From an uncultured Flavobacteriales bacterium (GTDB lineage Bacteria > Bacteroidota > Bacteroidia > Flavobacteriales > Weeksellaceae), in contig CALFIE010000078.1 of the NCBI GenBank assembly GCA_937876095.1, forward strand, positions 1 to 21,462: a stretch of DNA of 21,462 bases. The letters run 5' to 3'. Made by a program: the position numbers and the translations under genes. Below the pieces are notes generated by a model. That model was not told where the DNA came from and ran no database searches. It was given only the letters and a program-made list of their open reading frames with translations. This document shows positions 1 through 6,852 of the stretch, piece by piece. Position 1 is the stretch's first letter. Each line of letters opens with the position of its first letter.

Positions 1-75
1 TATTATTGCTAACATTACAGGGATGGGTAATTAAACGGATAATCAAAAAAAAAATTGTAAATCCAGAAAGTAACT

Positions 76-1005
76 ATGAATTTAGAGAAATTTATTGAAT
101 ACGTTCAAACAGAGAACAAAGTAGAACCAAAAGATGTAATGCCCGAAGATTACAGAAAATTATTGGTTCGCCAAATTTCGCAACACGCCCATTCCGAAGT
201 AGTTGGGATGTTACCAGAAGCTAATTGGATTACGAGAGCACCAAGTTTACGCAGAAAAATGGCACTTTTAGCAAAAATTCAAGACGAAGCAGGACACGGT
301 CTGTACTTATATGCTGCTACAGAAACCTTGAACAACGGCGACATTCCTGCTGATAGAGATACTACGTATAATGATATGTTAGAAGGTAAAGCAAAATATT
401 CCAGTATTTTCAACTATCCCGCACTTTCTTGGGCAGATATTGGTGCGATTGGTTGGTTGGTAGATGGTGCGGCAATTATGAACCAAGTGATGTTGATGGG
501 AAATTCTTACGGACCATATTCCAGAGCAATGGTTCGGATTTGCAAAGAAGAATCGTTTCACCAAAGACAAGGTTACGAAATCCTAATGACGCTTTGTAGA
601 GGAACCCAAGAACAAAAAAATCTTGCACAAGAAGCACTCGATCGTTTTTGGTGGCCTGCTTTGATGATGTTCGGACCGAATGATGAAGCATCACCTAATT
701 CTCAAAAATCAATGAATTACCGTGTGAAAAGGGAAAGCAACGATTCTCTTAGACAGCGTTTTATAGATGTTACTGTTCCACAAGCAGAATTTTTAGGACT
801 AAAAGTTCCAGATAAAAATTTGAAATGGAACGAAGAAACCGGTCATTATGAATTTGGAGATTTACCTTGGGATGAATTTAATGAAGTTTTAAAAGGAAAC
901 GGACCTTGCAACAAAAAAAGACTGGAAACCAAACGTATAGCACAAGAAAAAAACGCTTGGGTAAAAGAAGCAGCTTTGGCTTCTGCAGCGAAAAAGAAAA
1001 TTTGA
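76..1005 (+). CDS. paaA: Phenylacetyl-CoA epoxidase catalytic subunit PaaA
   Basis: PaaA is the diiron oxygenase subunit that converts phenylacetyl-CoA to ring-1,2-epoxyphenylacetyl-CoA, working in the cytoplasm with PaaB, PaaC and the reductase PaaE. The 309-residue product has the ferritin-like diiron ligand pattern: E41, E71-x-x-H74 (in DEAGHG) and E159-x-x-H162 (in EESFHQRQG). Length equals that of known PaaA proteins. It is the first gene of a paa run whose later members follow on the same strand. The ATG at 76 is preceded only by an A-rich leader. The stop codon TGA (1003-1005) lies inside a degenerate octamer array. The next gene is not paaB but an unrelated secreted protein. No paaE is seen in the window, so the electron-transfer partner must be encoded elsewhere, perhaps just upstream. 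Confidence 0.97.
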   Translation: MNLEKFIEYVQTENKVEPKDVMPEDYRKLLVRQISQHAHSEVVGMLPEANWITRAPSLRRKMALLAKIQDEAGHGLYLYAATETLNNGDIPADRDTTYNDMLEGKAKYSSIFNYPALSWADIGAIGWLVDGAAIMNQVMLMGNSYGPYSRAMVRICKEESFHQRQGYEILMTLCRGTQEQKNLAQEALDRFWWPALMMFGPNDEASPNSQKSMNYRVKRESNDSLRQRFIDVTVPQAEFLGLKVPDKNLKWNEETGHYEFGDLPWDEFNEVLKGNGPCNKKRLETKRIAQEKNAWVKEAALASAAKKKI

Positions 1006-1034
1006 AAATGAGTTAATTTGAAAATTTGAGAATG
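999..1034. repeat. Degenerate octamer array after paaA
   Basis: Read on the minus strand, this stretch is a chain of 8-base units of the type CATTCTCA, AATTTTCA, AATTAACT, CATTTTCA. It contains the paaA stop codon at one end and the start codon of the next gene (1032) at the other. The same unit family recurs at 4880-4960, 6087-6162 and 11321-11427. There is no matching forward arm before paaB. Confidence 0.6.
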
Positions 1035-1634
1035 AAGTTTTTTCAACTTTTTATTTTTTTTATTTCGATTTCTTTTTATTCCCAACAAAAAAGAAATGCA
1101 GATTACTATGCACAAATTCCTGAAAAAATTGAGAATGAACAAGAAATTAGGATTTATCAAGGAAATGGAATTACAAATAGTGGGAAAATTTTTAGAATTT
1201 TCAAAGAAAAAAATAGTTGGAAAGCAGAATTGATTCAATGGTTTTATGATAAACAAATAAGTTCAGATGAATATCAATCTGTAAAACCAATTGTTACAAA
1301 ATTAAAATCAGATAAAAATCTTTATGAAGTTTTTTTGAATTTTGAAGTAAGAAATATTGGATTTTTACCAAAAGAAAATACATTTAAATATAAAAGAGAA
1401 AAACAAGAAGTGGTTTATGATGAAGATAGTAATGATTATGTTATATCAGTTATTTCAATGAGTATTGTAGATGGTGTTGATTATCTTGTTAAGTACAAAA
1501 ACGGAATAAGGAGTAATGAATTTCGATATAATAATCCACAAAGTTATTTAGATAATACACCAAATATTGATGAATATAAGTCGTTTTTAGAAATTTTAAA
1601 ATATATTAAATCAGAATTTAAAATAGAGATTTAA
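1032..1634 (+). CDS. Secreted protein of unknown function inserted between paaA and paaB
   Basis: I do not recognise this gene. The 200-residue product starts with a hydrophobic segment typical of a Sec signal peptide (MKFFQLFIFFISISFYSQQ), with likely cleavage after FYSQ, so it should be periplasmic or outer-membrane associated. The rest is hydrophilic and lysine/asparagine-rich with no obvious motif. I place the start at ATG 1032; an in-frame TTG at 1026 lies in the repeat array and would add only two residues. The gene is more AT-rich than paaA and paaB and uses many AAA/AAT/TTT codons. It sits inside an otherwise canonical paaA-paaB pair, between an octamer array on its left and a heptamer array on its right. 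No link with phenylacetate metabolism is visible. Confidence 0.75.
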   Translation: MKFFQLFIFFISISFYSQQKRNADYYAQIPEKIENEQEIRIYQGNGITNSGKIFRIFKEKNSWKAELIQWFYDKQISSDEYQSVKPIVTKLKSDKNLYEVFLNFEVRNIGFLPKENTFKYKREKQEVVYDEDSNDYVISVISMSIVDGVDYLVKYKNGIRSNEFRYNNPQSYLDNTPNIDEYKSFLEILKYIKSEFKIEI

Positions 1635-1639
1635 AAATT

Positions 1640-1669
1640 CCAACAACCAACAACTAACAACAGACAACC
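1640..1669. repeat. Heptamer array upstream of paaB
   Basis: Four 7-base units of the form CCAACAA, CCAACAA, CTAACAA, CAGACAA run directly into the A-rich leader of paaB. The unit period and composition differ from the octamer array found on the other side of the inserted gene. A related CAA-type heptamer array is at 14053-14083. Confidence 0.6.
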
Positions 1670-1677
1670 AAAAAAAT

Positions 1678-1959
1678 ATGAGCAACTTAGATATGTGGGA
1701 AGTTTTCATACAAACCAAACCAGGTTTGTCTCACAAACACGCAGGAACGGTACAAGCACCAACTGCAGAAATAGCACTACAAAACGCAAGAGACGTTTAC
1801 ACCAGAAGAATGGAAGGTACTTGTATTTGGGTAGTGCCAAGTAAATATATGGTTTCCAGCGAAGGTATGGATCAGGAAGCATTTTTCGATCCTGCAGATG
1901 ATAAACTCTATCGTCATCCTACGTTTTATGATATACCAAATGATGTGAAAAATATGTAA
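1678..1959 (+). CDS. paaB: Phenylacetyl-CoA epoxidase subunit PaaB
   Basis: PaaB is the small non-catalytic subunit of the ring-epoxidising multicomponent oxygenase; it bridges PaaA-PaaC dimers. The 93-residue product has the family features WEVFIQTKPGLSHKHAGTVQA near the N terminus, ALQNARDVYTRR, and the C-terminal FFDPADDKLYRHPTFYDIP. Length is normal. The ATG at 1678 follows an A-rich leader and a heptamer array. It is separated from paaA by a foreign 0.6 kb gene but stays in the same orientation. paaC begins 90 bases downstream, beyond a strong inverted repeat. Confidence 0.96.
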   Translation: MSNLDMWEVFIQTKPGLSHKHAGTVQAPTAEIALQNARDVYTRRMEGTCIWVVPSKYMVSSEGMDQEAFFDPADDKLYRHPTFYDIPNDVKNM

Positions 1960-1970
1960 TCATTGTATAA

Positions 1971-2036
1971 TGTAAAAAGTACAATGTAAAATGTAAAAAA
2001 AATTGAATCAGTACTTTGTACATTGTACTTTGTACA
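1971..2036. repeat. Long imperfect hairpin between paaB and paaC
   Basis: Bases 1971-1994 and 2013-2036 form a 24-base inverted repeat with about three mismatches around an 18-base loop. Both arms are built from 7-base words (ATGTAAA/AAGTACA type on the left, TGTACTT/TGTACAT type on the right). The right arm ends 13 bases before the paaC start codon. No T-run follows, so it does not look like an intrinsic terminator. It may act in mRNA processing, stability or translation of paaC. Confidence 0.7.
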
Positions 2037-2049
2037 TTTTACAAAAAAA

Positions 2050-2790
2050 ATGAAAAACTATATCCTAAAAATAGCAGATGATGCTCTAATTATGGGGCAA
2101 AGATTAGCAGAATGGTGCGGAGAAGGTCCGTATCTGGAAGAAGATATTGCTCTGATCAATATTTCGCTCGATTATCTCGGTCAAGCCAGTAATTTTTACA
2201 AATTGGCAGCAAAACTAGAAGGAGCAGGCAAAAGCGAAGACGATCTGGCAATGTTGCGTCTGGAAAAAGAATACCTGAATGCACAATTGGTAGAATTACC
2301 AAATGGCGATTATGCACAAACGATTTTGAAAGTGTATTTCTTCGCGGTGTATCAGAAATTATTATACGAAAATCTCAGCAACAGTGCCAATGAAGATTTG
2401 GCTGCAATTGCTCAAAAATCTTTGAAAGAAGTGAAATACCACTTATTGCACGCCAATACTTGGTTGCAAATTTTTGCTTCGGGAACCGCTGAAAGTGAGA
2501 CGAGATTGCAAAATGCACTCCATCATTTGTGGGAATATACCGGTGGTTTGTTTGATGAGGTTGAAAACGAAAACGATTTGGTAAGTTTAGATATAATTCC
2601 ATCATCTCAAAAATTATATGAAGTTTGGAAATTACAAGTTGCCGGAGATTTCAAAAATTTTGGACTGAAAGTACCAGAAAGTACTTTTATGCAAAAAGGC
2701 AGTAGAAAAGGCATACACACCGAATATTTTGGTTTTATTTTGTGCGAACTGCAATATATGCAAAGAACCTATCCTAATTGTGTTTGGTAG
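2050..2790 (+). CDS. paaC: Phenylacetyl-CoA epoxidase structural subunit PaaC
   Basis: PaaC is the catalytically inactive ferritin-like partner of PaaA; the PaaA-PaaC core with PaaB epoxidises phenylacetyl-CoA. The 246-residue product matches the family in length and in ADDALIMGQRLAEWCGEGPYLEEDIA at the N terminus, SLDYLGQA, and the C-terminal stretch ending LQYMQRTYPNCVW. I take ATG 2050 (MKNYILKIADDAL) as the start. The upstream in-frame TTG at 2023 lies inside the intergenic hairpin and would add nine unlikely residues. The following gene is an inserted lipoprotein and not paaD. Confidence 0.95.
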   Translation: MKNYILKIADDALIMGQRLAEWCGEGPYLEEDIALINISLDYLGQASNFYKLAAKLEGAGKSEDDLAMLRLEKEYLNAQLVELPNGDYAQTILKVYFFAVYQKLLYENLSNSANEDLAAIAQKSLKEVKYHLLHANTWLQIFASGTAESETRLQNALHHLWEYTGGLFDEVENENDLVSLDIIPSSQKLYEVWKLQVAGDFKNFGLKVPESTFMQKGSRKGIHTEYFGFILCELQYMQRTYPNCVW

Positions 2791-2793
2791 AAA

Positions 2794-2828
2794 AGTTAGA
2801 TGTTGGAAGATGGAAGTCGGAAGTTTTT
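2794..2828. repeat. Heptamer array after paaC
   Basis: Five imperfect 7-base units (AGTTAGA, TGTTGGA, AGATGGA, AGTCGGA, AGTTTTT) begin four bases after the paaC stop codon. They are a degenerate array like those in the other paa gaps. No complementary arm remains before paaD, which is separated from it by an inserted gene. Confidence 0.6.
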
Positions 2829-2837
2829 TAATATTTT

Positions 2838-2874
2838 GTCATTCTGAATGAAACGAAGTGAAATGAAGAATCTC
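2838..2874. repeat. Dispersed-repeat-like element overlapping a lipoprotein start
   Basis: The 37-base stretch starts GTCATTCTGAATGAAACG and ends GAAGAATCTC. It resembles a word I remember as frequent between genes in Flavobacteriia genomes (CATTCTGAA...GAAGAATCTC), which I cannot verify here. It supplies the candidate start codons at 2848 and 2863 and the first codons of the inserted lipoprotein gene. Confidence 0.45.
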
Positions 2875-3552
2875 TTTCTAATTTTATTTTTTATAATGTC
2901 TTTTTTTTCTTGTAAAAAAAAAGCATTTGATGATGTTTATAAAATTTCAGACAATAAAAGTCTTGAAGAGCTTTTTAGTTTAAAAAATTATAAGACACAG
3001 AAAAAAAATAAAATTAATGATTCAGTCTTACATATTTTAGCAACCAATGGAGCTTTTTTTCTAGAAGGAGATTTTAACACTAAATTTTCTGAAAAAACAG
3101 GTTTCTGGACTTTAACCAATAAGAATGACTCAAAAAAAATTGAAATTGATTATATTGTTTTTGCAAAAAATGATGTTCATAAAAATCAAATTATATTTTC
3201 TAATAATGGAATTATAGATTCAGTTAATAGTAAATTTTATAACTTGTTTTGGAAATCTGAAAATGGTAAAAGGACTTTATATTTAAATTTCTATTCTCCT
3301 CGAAATGAATCAGAATTATTTGCAAGTGCATCAATAAGATATTTTATTGGAAGAGATAAAAAGAAAATTATTGAAGATTCTTTTGTTTTGAAGAATGGAG
3401 ATGGAATTTATAGAGAAAAAGTTGACTATGATTTTAAAAAAGGTGATAAAATTTCTGGATATTTTTCTGAATTTGTTAACATAAAGAAAGAAACAAAAGA
3501 TTCAGTTTTTATAGGTAATAACACAATTTATTTTCATAAAAAAGTTGAATAA
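2863..3552 (+). CDS. Lipoprotein of unknown function inserted between paaC and paaD
   Basis: I do not recognise a family. From ATG 2863 the 229-residue product begins MKNLFLILFFIMSFFSCKKK, a lipoprotein signal with lipobox cysteine in FFSC, so it should be anchored in the membrane facing the periplasm or outer surface. The remainder is hydrophilic, rich in Lys, Asn and Phe. An earlier ATG at 2848 would add MKRSE in front, but those codons lie in a dispersed-repeat-like element and would put charged residues before the signal, so I prefer 2863. The gene is very AT-rich compared with the paa genes. Its stop codon overlaps the start of paaD: TTGAATAA holds the paaD TTG and this TAA. It is probably cargo and not part of phenylacetate catabolism. 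Confidence 0.75.
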   Translation: MKNLFLILFFIMSFFSCKKKAFDDVYKISDNKSLEELFSLKNYKTQKKNKINDSVLHILATNGAFFLEGDFNTKFSEKTGFWTLTNKNDSKKIEIDYIVFAKNDVHKNQIIFSNNGIIDSVNSKFYNLFWKSENGKRTLYLNFYSPRNESELFASASIRYFIGRDKKKIIEDSFVLKNGDGIYREKVDYDFKKGDKISGYFSEFVNIKKETKDSVFIGNNTIYFHKKVE

Positions 3553-4009
3553 TCTTTTAAATATACTCGCTCAAATTCCCGATCCCGAAATTCCAGTCAT
3601 CAATATTGTGGAACTCGGGATTGTTCGTGATGCCAAAATGGTGTCAGAATCAGTAGCAGAAATTGTGATTACACCTACGTATTCTGCGTGTCCTGCCATG
3701 TTCAATATAGAAGAAGACATCATCAAAATTTTTAAAGAAAAAGAAATTTCCGCCAAAGTAACCACCCAAATCTCACCAATTTGGACCACCGATTGGATTA
3801 CCGATGAAGCAAGAGAAAAACTCAAAAATTACGGAATTGTTCCGCCAGAAAAAGGGGCTGACCAAAATCATATCAACGTGCCGAAAGCGTGCCCAAGATG
3901 TGGATCTACTGATACGGTGCAACTTAGCCGATTTGGTTCTACACTTTGCAAAGCAACTTATCAATGTCAAAGTTGTTTAGAACCTTTTGATTATTTCAAA
4001 TGTCATTAA
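3545..4009 (+). CDS. paaD: Phenylacetate pathway Fe-S/metal maturation protein PaaD
   Basis: PaaD has a MIP18/SufT-type (DUF59) domain and is thought to help assemble the metal centres of the epoxidase system. The 154-residue product shows IPDPEIPVINIVELGIVRD at the N terminus, SACPAM in the DUF59 core, and the PaaD-specific C-terminal zinc-ribbon-like cysteines CPRCGS and CQSC. The only workable start is TTG at 3545: no in-frame ATG exists between it and an upstream stop at 3512. The homologous region begins at once (NNLLNILAQIPDPE), so little is missing. The start overlaps the stop of the inserted lipoprotein gene by 8 bases, implying translational coupling to a gene with no evident link. 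Confidence 0.95.
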   Translation: MNNLLNILAQIPDPEIPVINIVELGIVRDAKMVSESVAEIVITPTYSACPAMFNIEEDIIKIFKEKEISAKVTTQISPIWTTDWITDEAREKLKNYGIVPPEKGADQNHINVPKACPRCGSTDTVQLSRFGSTLCKATYQCQSCLEPFDYFKCH

Positions 4010-4016
4010 ATTTTCT

Positions 4017-4044
4017 TAACTTTATGCAATAAATCATATGATTT
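4017..4044 (+). promoter_or_regulatory. Candidate internal promoter and palindromic operator before paaG
   Basis: TAACTTTA at 4017-4024 is one base off the Bacteroidota -7 consensus TAnnTTTG. Six bases later is a perfect 14-base palindrome, AAATCATATGATTT (4031-4044), where transcription would start. A weak -33 candidate (TTTC, 3993-3996) has a 20-base spacer. The paaG start codon is 33 bases beyond the palindrome. It may drive the second half of the operon under a repressor. Confidence 0.45.
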
Positions 4045-4077
4045 AATTAATGAACTAAACAATAAAATATAAATACT

Positions 4078-4878
4078 ATGTACACTCAATTTGACGTAGA
4101 AACCCATTTCGATGGGAAAGTAAAAATCGCGTATCTCAATCAAGCAGATACTATGAATGCGCTCACAAAACCATCTTTAGCAGAATTGAAAGATTTTTTT
4201 GCACGTTGTAGTAATGATGATCAAGTGCGTTGTGTTGTTATTTCTGGTAGAGGAAGAGCTTTCAGCTCAGGACAAAATTTAGATGACGCTTTTGTACAAG
4301 GCAAAGAACATCACGATAAGCACATTGTTCACAAAATAGTGAAAGATTACTATAATCCTTTGGTTTTAGAAATTACCCAATGTAAAAAACCTGTGGTAGC
4401 TTTGGTAAATGGACCTGCAGTTGGAGCAGGTGCAATGTTGGCTTTAATTTGTGATATTGTTTTGGCCTCTGAAAATGCGTATTTTATGCAAGCATTTTCC
4501 AATATTGGATTAATTCCAGATACAGGTGGAACGTATTTTTTACCTAAATTAGTTGGTAGACAAATGGCCAATTATTTAGCGTTTACCAACAAAAAATTGA
4601 ACGCAGACGAAGCCAAATCTCTTGGTTTAGTAGGTGAAGTTTTCGGTGAAAGTGATTTTGAAAAAAAATCTATGGAAATTTTAGAAAACATTGCAAATAT
4701 GCCTACAAGTGCTTTGAAATTGACTAAAAAAGCTTTCTTACATTCTTATGACAACACCTTGAAACAACAATTGGAATTAGAAGCAGAATTGCAACAAGAA
4801 GCTGCTCATACCGATGATTTTTTTGAAGGAGTAGATGCATTTTTAGAAAAAAGAAAACCGAATTATAAAGGGAAGTAG
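4078..4878 (+). CDS. paaG: 1,2-epoxyphenylacetyl-CoA isomerase PaaG
   Basis: This crotonase-fold enzyme converts the ring epoxide to the seven-membered oxepin-CoA and can also isomerise downstream enoyl-CoA intermediates. The 266-residue product has the crotonase signature: an oxyanion-hole strand AFSSGQNL (61-68), NGPAVGAGAMLALICDIVLA (111-130) and IGLIPDTGGTYFLP (143-156). D148 in PDTGG corresponds to the catalytic Asp of E. coli PaaG, which separates it from ordinary hydratases that use two Glu residues. It has a possible promoter of its own in the 68-base gap after paaD. Its stop codon is followed within two bases by an octamer array. Confidence 0.9.
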   Translation: MYTQFDVETHFDGKVKIAYLNQADTMNALTKPSLAELKDFFARCSNDDQVRCVVISGRGRAFSSGQNLDDAFVQGKEHHDKHIVHKIVKDYYNPLVLEITQCKKPVVALVNGPAVGAGAMLALICDIVLASENAYFMQAFSNIGLIPDTGGTYFLPKLVGRQMANYLAFTNKKLNADEAKSLGLVGEVFGESDFEKKSMEILENIANMPTSALKLTKKAFLHSYDNTLKQQLELEAELQQEAAHTDDFFEGVDAFLEKRKPNYKGK

Positions 4879-4879
4879 T

Positions 4880-4960
4880 GAGTTAATTTGATGATGAGAT
4901 AATTAGTTAATTTAAGGACTTTTTCATTATCACATTACCTAATTACCTAATTATCACATT
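4880..4960. repeat. Two-armed octamer array between paaG and paaH
   Basis: The left part (4880-4914) reads on the minus strand as 8-base units AATTAACT, AATTATCT, CATCATCA, AATTAACT. The right part (4925-4956) reads on the plus strand as CATTATCA, CATTACCT, AATTACCT, AATTATCA and runs into CATT-ATG of paaH. The inverted arms could pair imperfectly into a long stem. The arm units belong to the same family as those at 6087-6162 and 11321-11427. Confidence 0.65.
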
Positions 4961-6094
4961 ATGAAGGTAGGAATCATAGGATCCGGAACTATGGGAATAG
5001 GAATTGCGCAAGTTGCAGCTACTGCTGATTGCGCAGTTTTTTTGTATGATGCCAATTCGGTGCAAACCGAAAAATCATTAAAAAATTTAAAAATTTCCCT
5101 TGATAAGTTAGCCGAAAAAGGCAAAATTTCTGCTGAGAAATCGTTGGATATTTTTAGCAATATCAAACCTTGCTTAGACCTTGAAAATCTGCAGGATTGC
5201 GATTTGGTGGTTGAAGCCATTATAGAAAACAAGGAAATTAAAACCGAACTCTTCCAAAATCTTGAAAAAATAGTTTCAGAAAATTGTATTTTGGCAAGTA
5301 ATACCTCGTCTATTTCCATCACTTCTTTGCAAGCAAATTTGCAAAAACCAGAACGTTTCATTGGAATTCATTTTTTCAATCCGGCTCCTATTTTACCATT
5401 GGTAGAAGTTATTCCAGGACTTTTAACCAATGAGAATTTGTCTGCAGAAATGCTTGAACTGATGAATTCTTGGGGAAAATCTCCGATTGTTGCCAAAGAT
5501 GTTCCTGGTTTTATTGTTAACCGAATTGCACGACCTTTCTACGGAGAAGCACTCCGAATTGTGGAGGAAAATTTAGCAACGCCAGAACAAGTAGATGATG
5601 CTATGAAATCGCTCGGAAATTTCAAAATGGGACCTTTTGAATTGATGGATTTAATCGGGATTGATATTAATTTTTCGGTAACTACAATGGTGTACAAAGA
5701 TTATTTCTACGACCCGAAATATAAACCATCTCTTCTTCAACAAAGAATGAGCGAAGCGAAATTGCTCGGTAGAAAATCAGGGAAAGGTTTTTACAATTAT
5801 TCAGAAGGCGCCGAAAAACCAAGCCCCAAAAAAGACGAGAATTTGTACCAGCAAATTTTTATGAGAATTATCTCAATGCTCATAAATGAAGCAGTGGAAG
5901 CCAAAAGATTAGGAATTGCAAGCGATGAAGACATAGAAACTGCCATGCAAAAAGGCGTAAATTATCCGAAAGGTTTGTTGAGTTGGGGCAAAGAAATTGG
6001 TTTTTCTAAAATTTCTGAAACGTTACAAAACTTATATACCGAATATCAGGAAGAGCGATACAGACAAAGTCCGTTGCTTAGGAAAATGAATTAG
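4961..6094 (+). CDS. paaH: 3-hydroxyacyl-CoA dehydrogenase PaaH
   Basis: PaaH oxidises 3-hydroxyadipyl-CoA to 3-oxoadipyl-CoA with NAD in the lower part of the phenylacetate pathway. The 377-residue product has an N-terminal Rossmann motif GSGTMG (7-12), the serine/asparagine segment LASNTSS (111-117), the catalytic histidine H137 in GIHFFNPAP, and the dimerising C-terminal domain starting at VPGFIVNRIARPFYGEA. E. coli PaaH is about 475 residues; this version is shorter but keeps a second partial 3HCDH domain (about 290-375). The ATG at 4961 ends the octamer array in register. The stop codon TAG is inside the next array. Neighbours paaG and paaI support the pathway assignment. Confidence 0.92.
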   Translation: MKVGIIGSGTMGIGIAQVAATADCAVFLYDANSVQTEKSLKNLKISLDKLAEKGKISAEKSLDIFSNIKPCLDLENLQDCDLVVEAIIENKEIKTELFQNLEKIVSENCILASNTSSISITSLQANLQKPERFIGIHFFNPAPILPLVEVIPGLLTNENLSAEMLELMNSWGKSPIVAKDVPGFIVNRIARPFYGEALRIVEENLATPEQVDDAMKSLGNFKMGPFELMDLIGIDINFSVTTMVYKDYFYDPKYKPSLLQQRMSEAKLLGRKSGKGFYNYSEGAEKPSPKKDENLYQQIFMRIISMLINEAVEAKRLGIASDEDIETAMQKGVNYPKGLLSWGKEIGFSKISETLQNLYTEYQEERYRQSPLLRKMN

Positions 6095-6162
6095 ATAATT
6101 AGCCAATAAGAAGATTTATTTTTTCATTTTTCAAATTGCCACATTAACTCATCATCAAATTA
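6087..6162. repeat. Two-armed octamer array after paaH
   Basis: The left part (6087-6110) covers the paaH stop codon and reads on the minus strand as units ATTGGCTA, ATTATCTA, ATTCATT. The right part (about 6126-6162) reads on the plus strand as ATTTTTCA, AATTGCCA, CATTAACT, CATCATCA. It is the same inverted-arm layout as before paaH and ends eight bases before the next start codon. Confidence 0.6.
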
Positions 6163-6169
6163 AAAAACT

Positions 6170-6376
6170 ATGAATCCAAAATTTATTTCTGCTCTCATCA
6201 ATGCTGTTATTTCATTTGTAGTTATTTTGGCTTTGAGTTTTTTCATGAATAAATTCATCAATAATTCTACCCAAACTTTCATGGAGTTTTTTCAAGAAAG
6301 ATGGATGATTTTGGTAGGTTTTGTTTTGATTTTTACGATTTATAATTCATTTATTAAAGGCAGAAAATCAAAATAA
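6170..6376 (+). CDS. Small two-helix membrane protein between paaH and paaI
   Basis: The 68-residue product has two hydrophobic segments, roughly residues 8-29 (ISALINAVISFVVILALSFF) and 45-61 (WMILVGFVLIFTIYNSF), and a basic C terminus (KGRKSK). A short hydrophilic loop with NNSTQTFMEFFQERW joins them. It therefore looks like a helical-hairpin inner-membrane protein. I do not recognise the family. The ATG at 6170 follows an octamer array. Unlike the AT-rich cargo genes, its base use is similar to that of the paa genes, so it may be a normal, uncharacterised member of this operon in related species. Its role is unknown. Confidence 0.7.
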   Translation: MNPKFISALINAVISFVVILALSFFMNKFINNSTQTFMEFFQERWMILVGFVLIFTIYNSFIKGRKSK

Positions 6377-6381
6377 TAGAC

Positions 6382-6421
6382 AACTCAATTACTTCACAAC
6401 TCTTTGATTCAATAACTTTAC
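6382..6421. repeat. Octamer array before paaI
   Basis: Five 8-base units (AACTCAAT, TACTTCAC, AACTCTTT, GATTCAAT, AACTTTAC) fill the gap between the small membrane protein gene and paaI. It is a different unit family from the CATTATCA/AATTACCT arrays, and only one arm is present. Confidence 0.55.
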
Positions 6422-6428
6422 AAAAAAC

Positions 6429-6842
6429 ATGACTCCATTAGAAACCGCACAATATATGCTTAATCAGGACTATTTCTCACAATGGATGGGAATAAAACTG
6501 GTTGAAGTTCGAGAACATTATTGCCTCATAGAAATGCCTATAAAACAAGAAATGATCAATGGTCTGAAAACGGTTCATGGTGGTGTTACGTTTTCATTGG
6601 CAGATTCTGCACTCGCTTTTTCGTCTAATAATTCGGGAGATGCTGCAGTTGCGCTCAATTGTATGATTAACTTCACCAAAGCAGTTCGTTTAGGCGACAC
6701 CTTAGTTGCCGAAAGCATTCTCATGGCAGATACCAGAAAAACTGCGGTGTATGATATTACCATCACCAATCAGCGCAAAATTGTGGTCGCAAGTTTCCGA
6801 GGAACGGTCTATAAAATCGATAAAAAAATCGTGGATTTGTAA
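6429..6842 (+). CDS. paaI: Phenylacetate pathway hotdog thioesterase PaaI
   Basis: PaaI hydrolyses ring-hydroxylated phenylacetyl-CoA side products, recycling CoA when the pathway is blocked. The 137-residue product is a single hotdog-fold domain with the PaaI signature VHGGVTFSLADSALAFSSNN: H50-G51-G52 and D59, matching the catalytic Asp (D61) of E. coli PaaI. Length is normal. The ATG at 6429 lies just after an octamer array. The next gene, a polytopic membrane protein, begins ten bases after the stop, so it is probably cotranscribed. The assignment to PaaI and not to another 4HBT thioesterase rests on the motif and on the operon. Confidence 0.93.
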   Translation: MTPLETAQYMLNQDYFSQWMGIKLVEVREHYCLIEMPIKQEMINGLKTVHGGVTFSLADSALAFSSNNSGDAAVALNCMINFTKAVRLGDTLVAESILMADTRKTAVYDITITNQRKIVVASFRGTVYKIDKKIVDL

Positions 6843-6852
6843 TTAACAACCA

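Noticed and set aside
1..75. Possible 3' end of an upstream gene (frame 2 ends in TAA at 32-34; frame 3 stays open past 76)
   Set aside because: Only ten or so codons are visible and neither frame gives a recognisable tail such as the ferredoxin end of PaaE, so no gene can be named.
846..1256. 136-codon open frame on the minus strand
   Set aside because: It is antisense to the end of paaA and to the secreted protein gene, low in complexity and without a family pattern; it is a by-product of AT-rich sense codons.
4954..5361. 135-codon open frame on the minus strand
   Set aside because: It lies fully opposite the NAD-binding domain of paaH, which is clearly coding.
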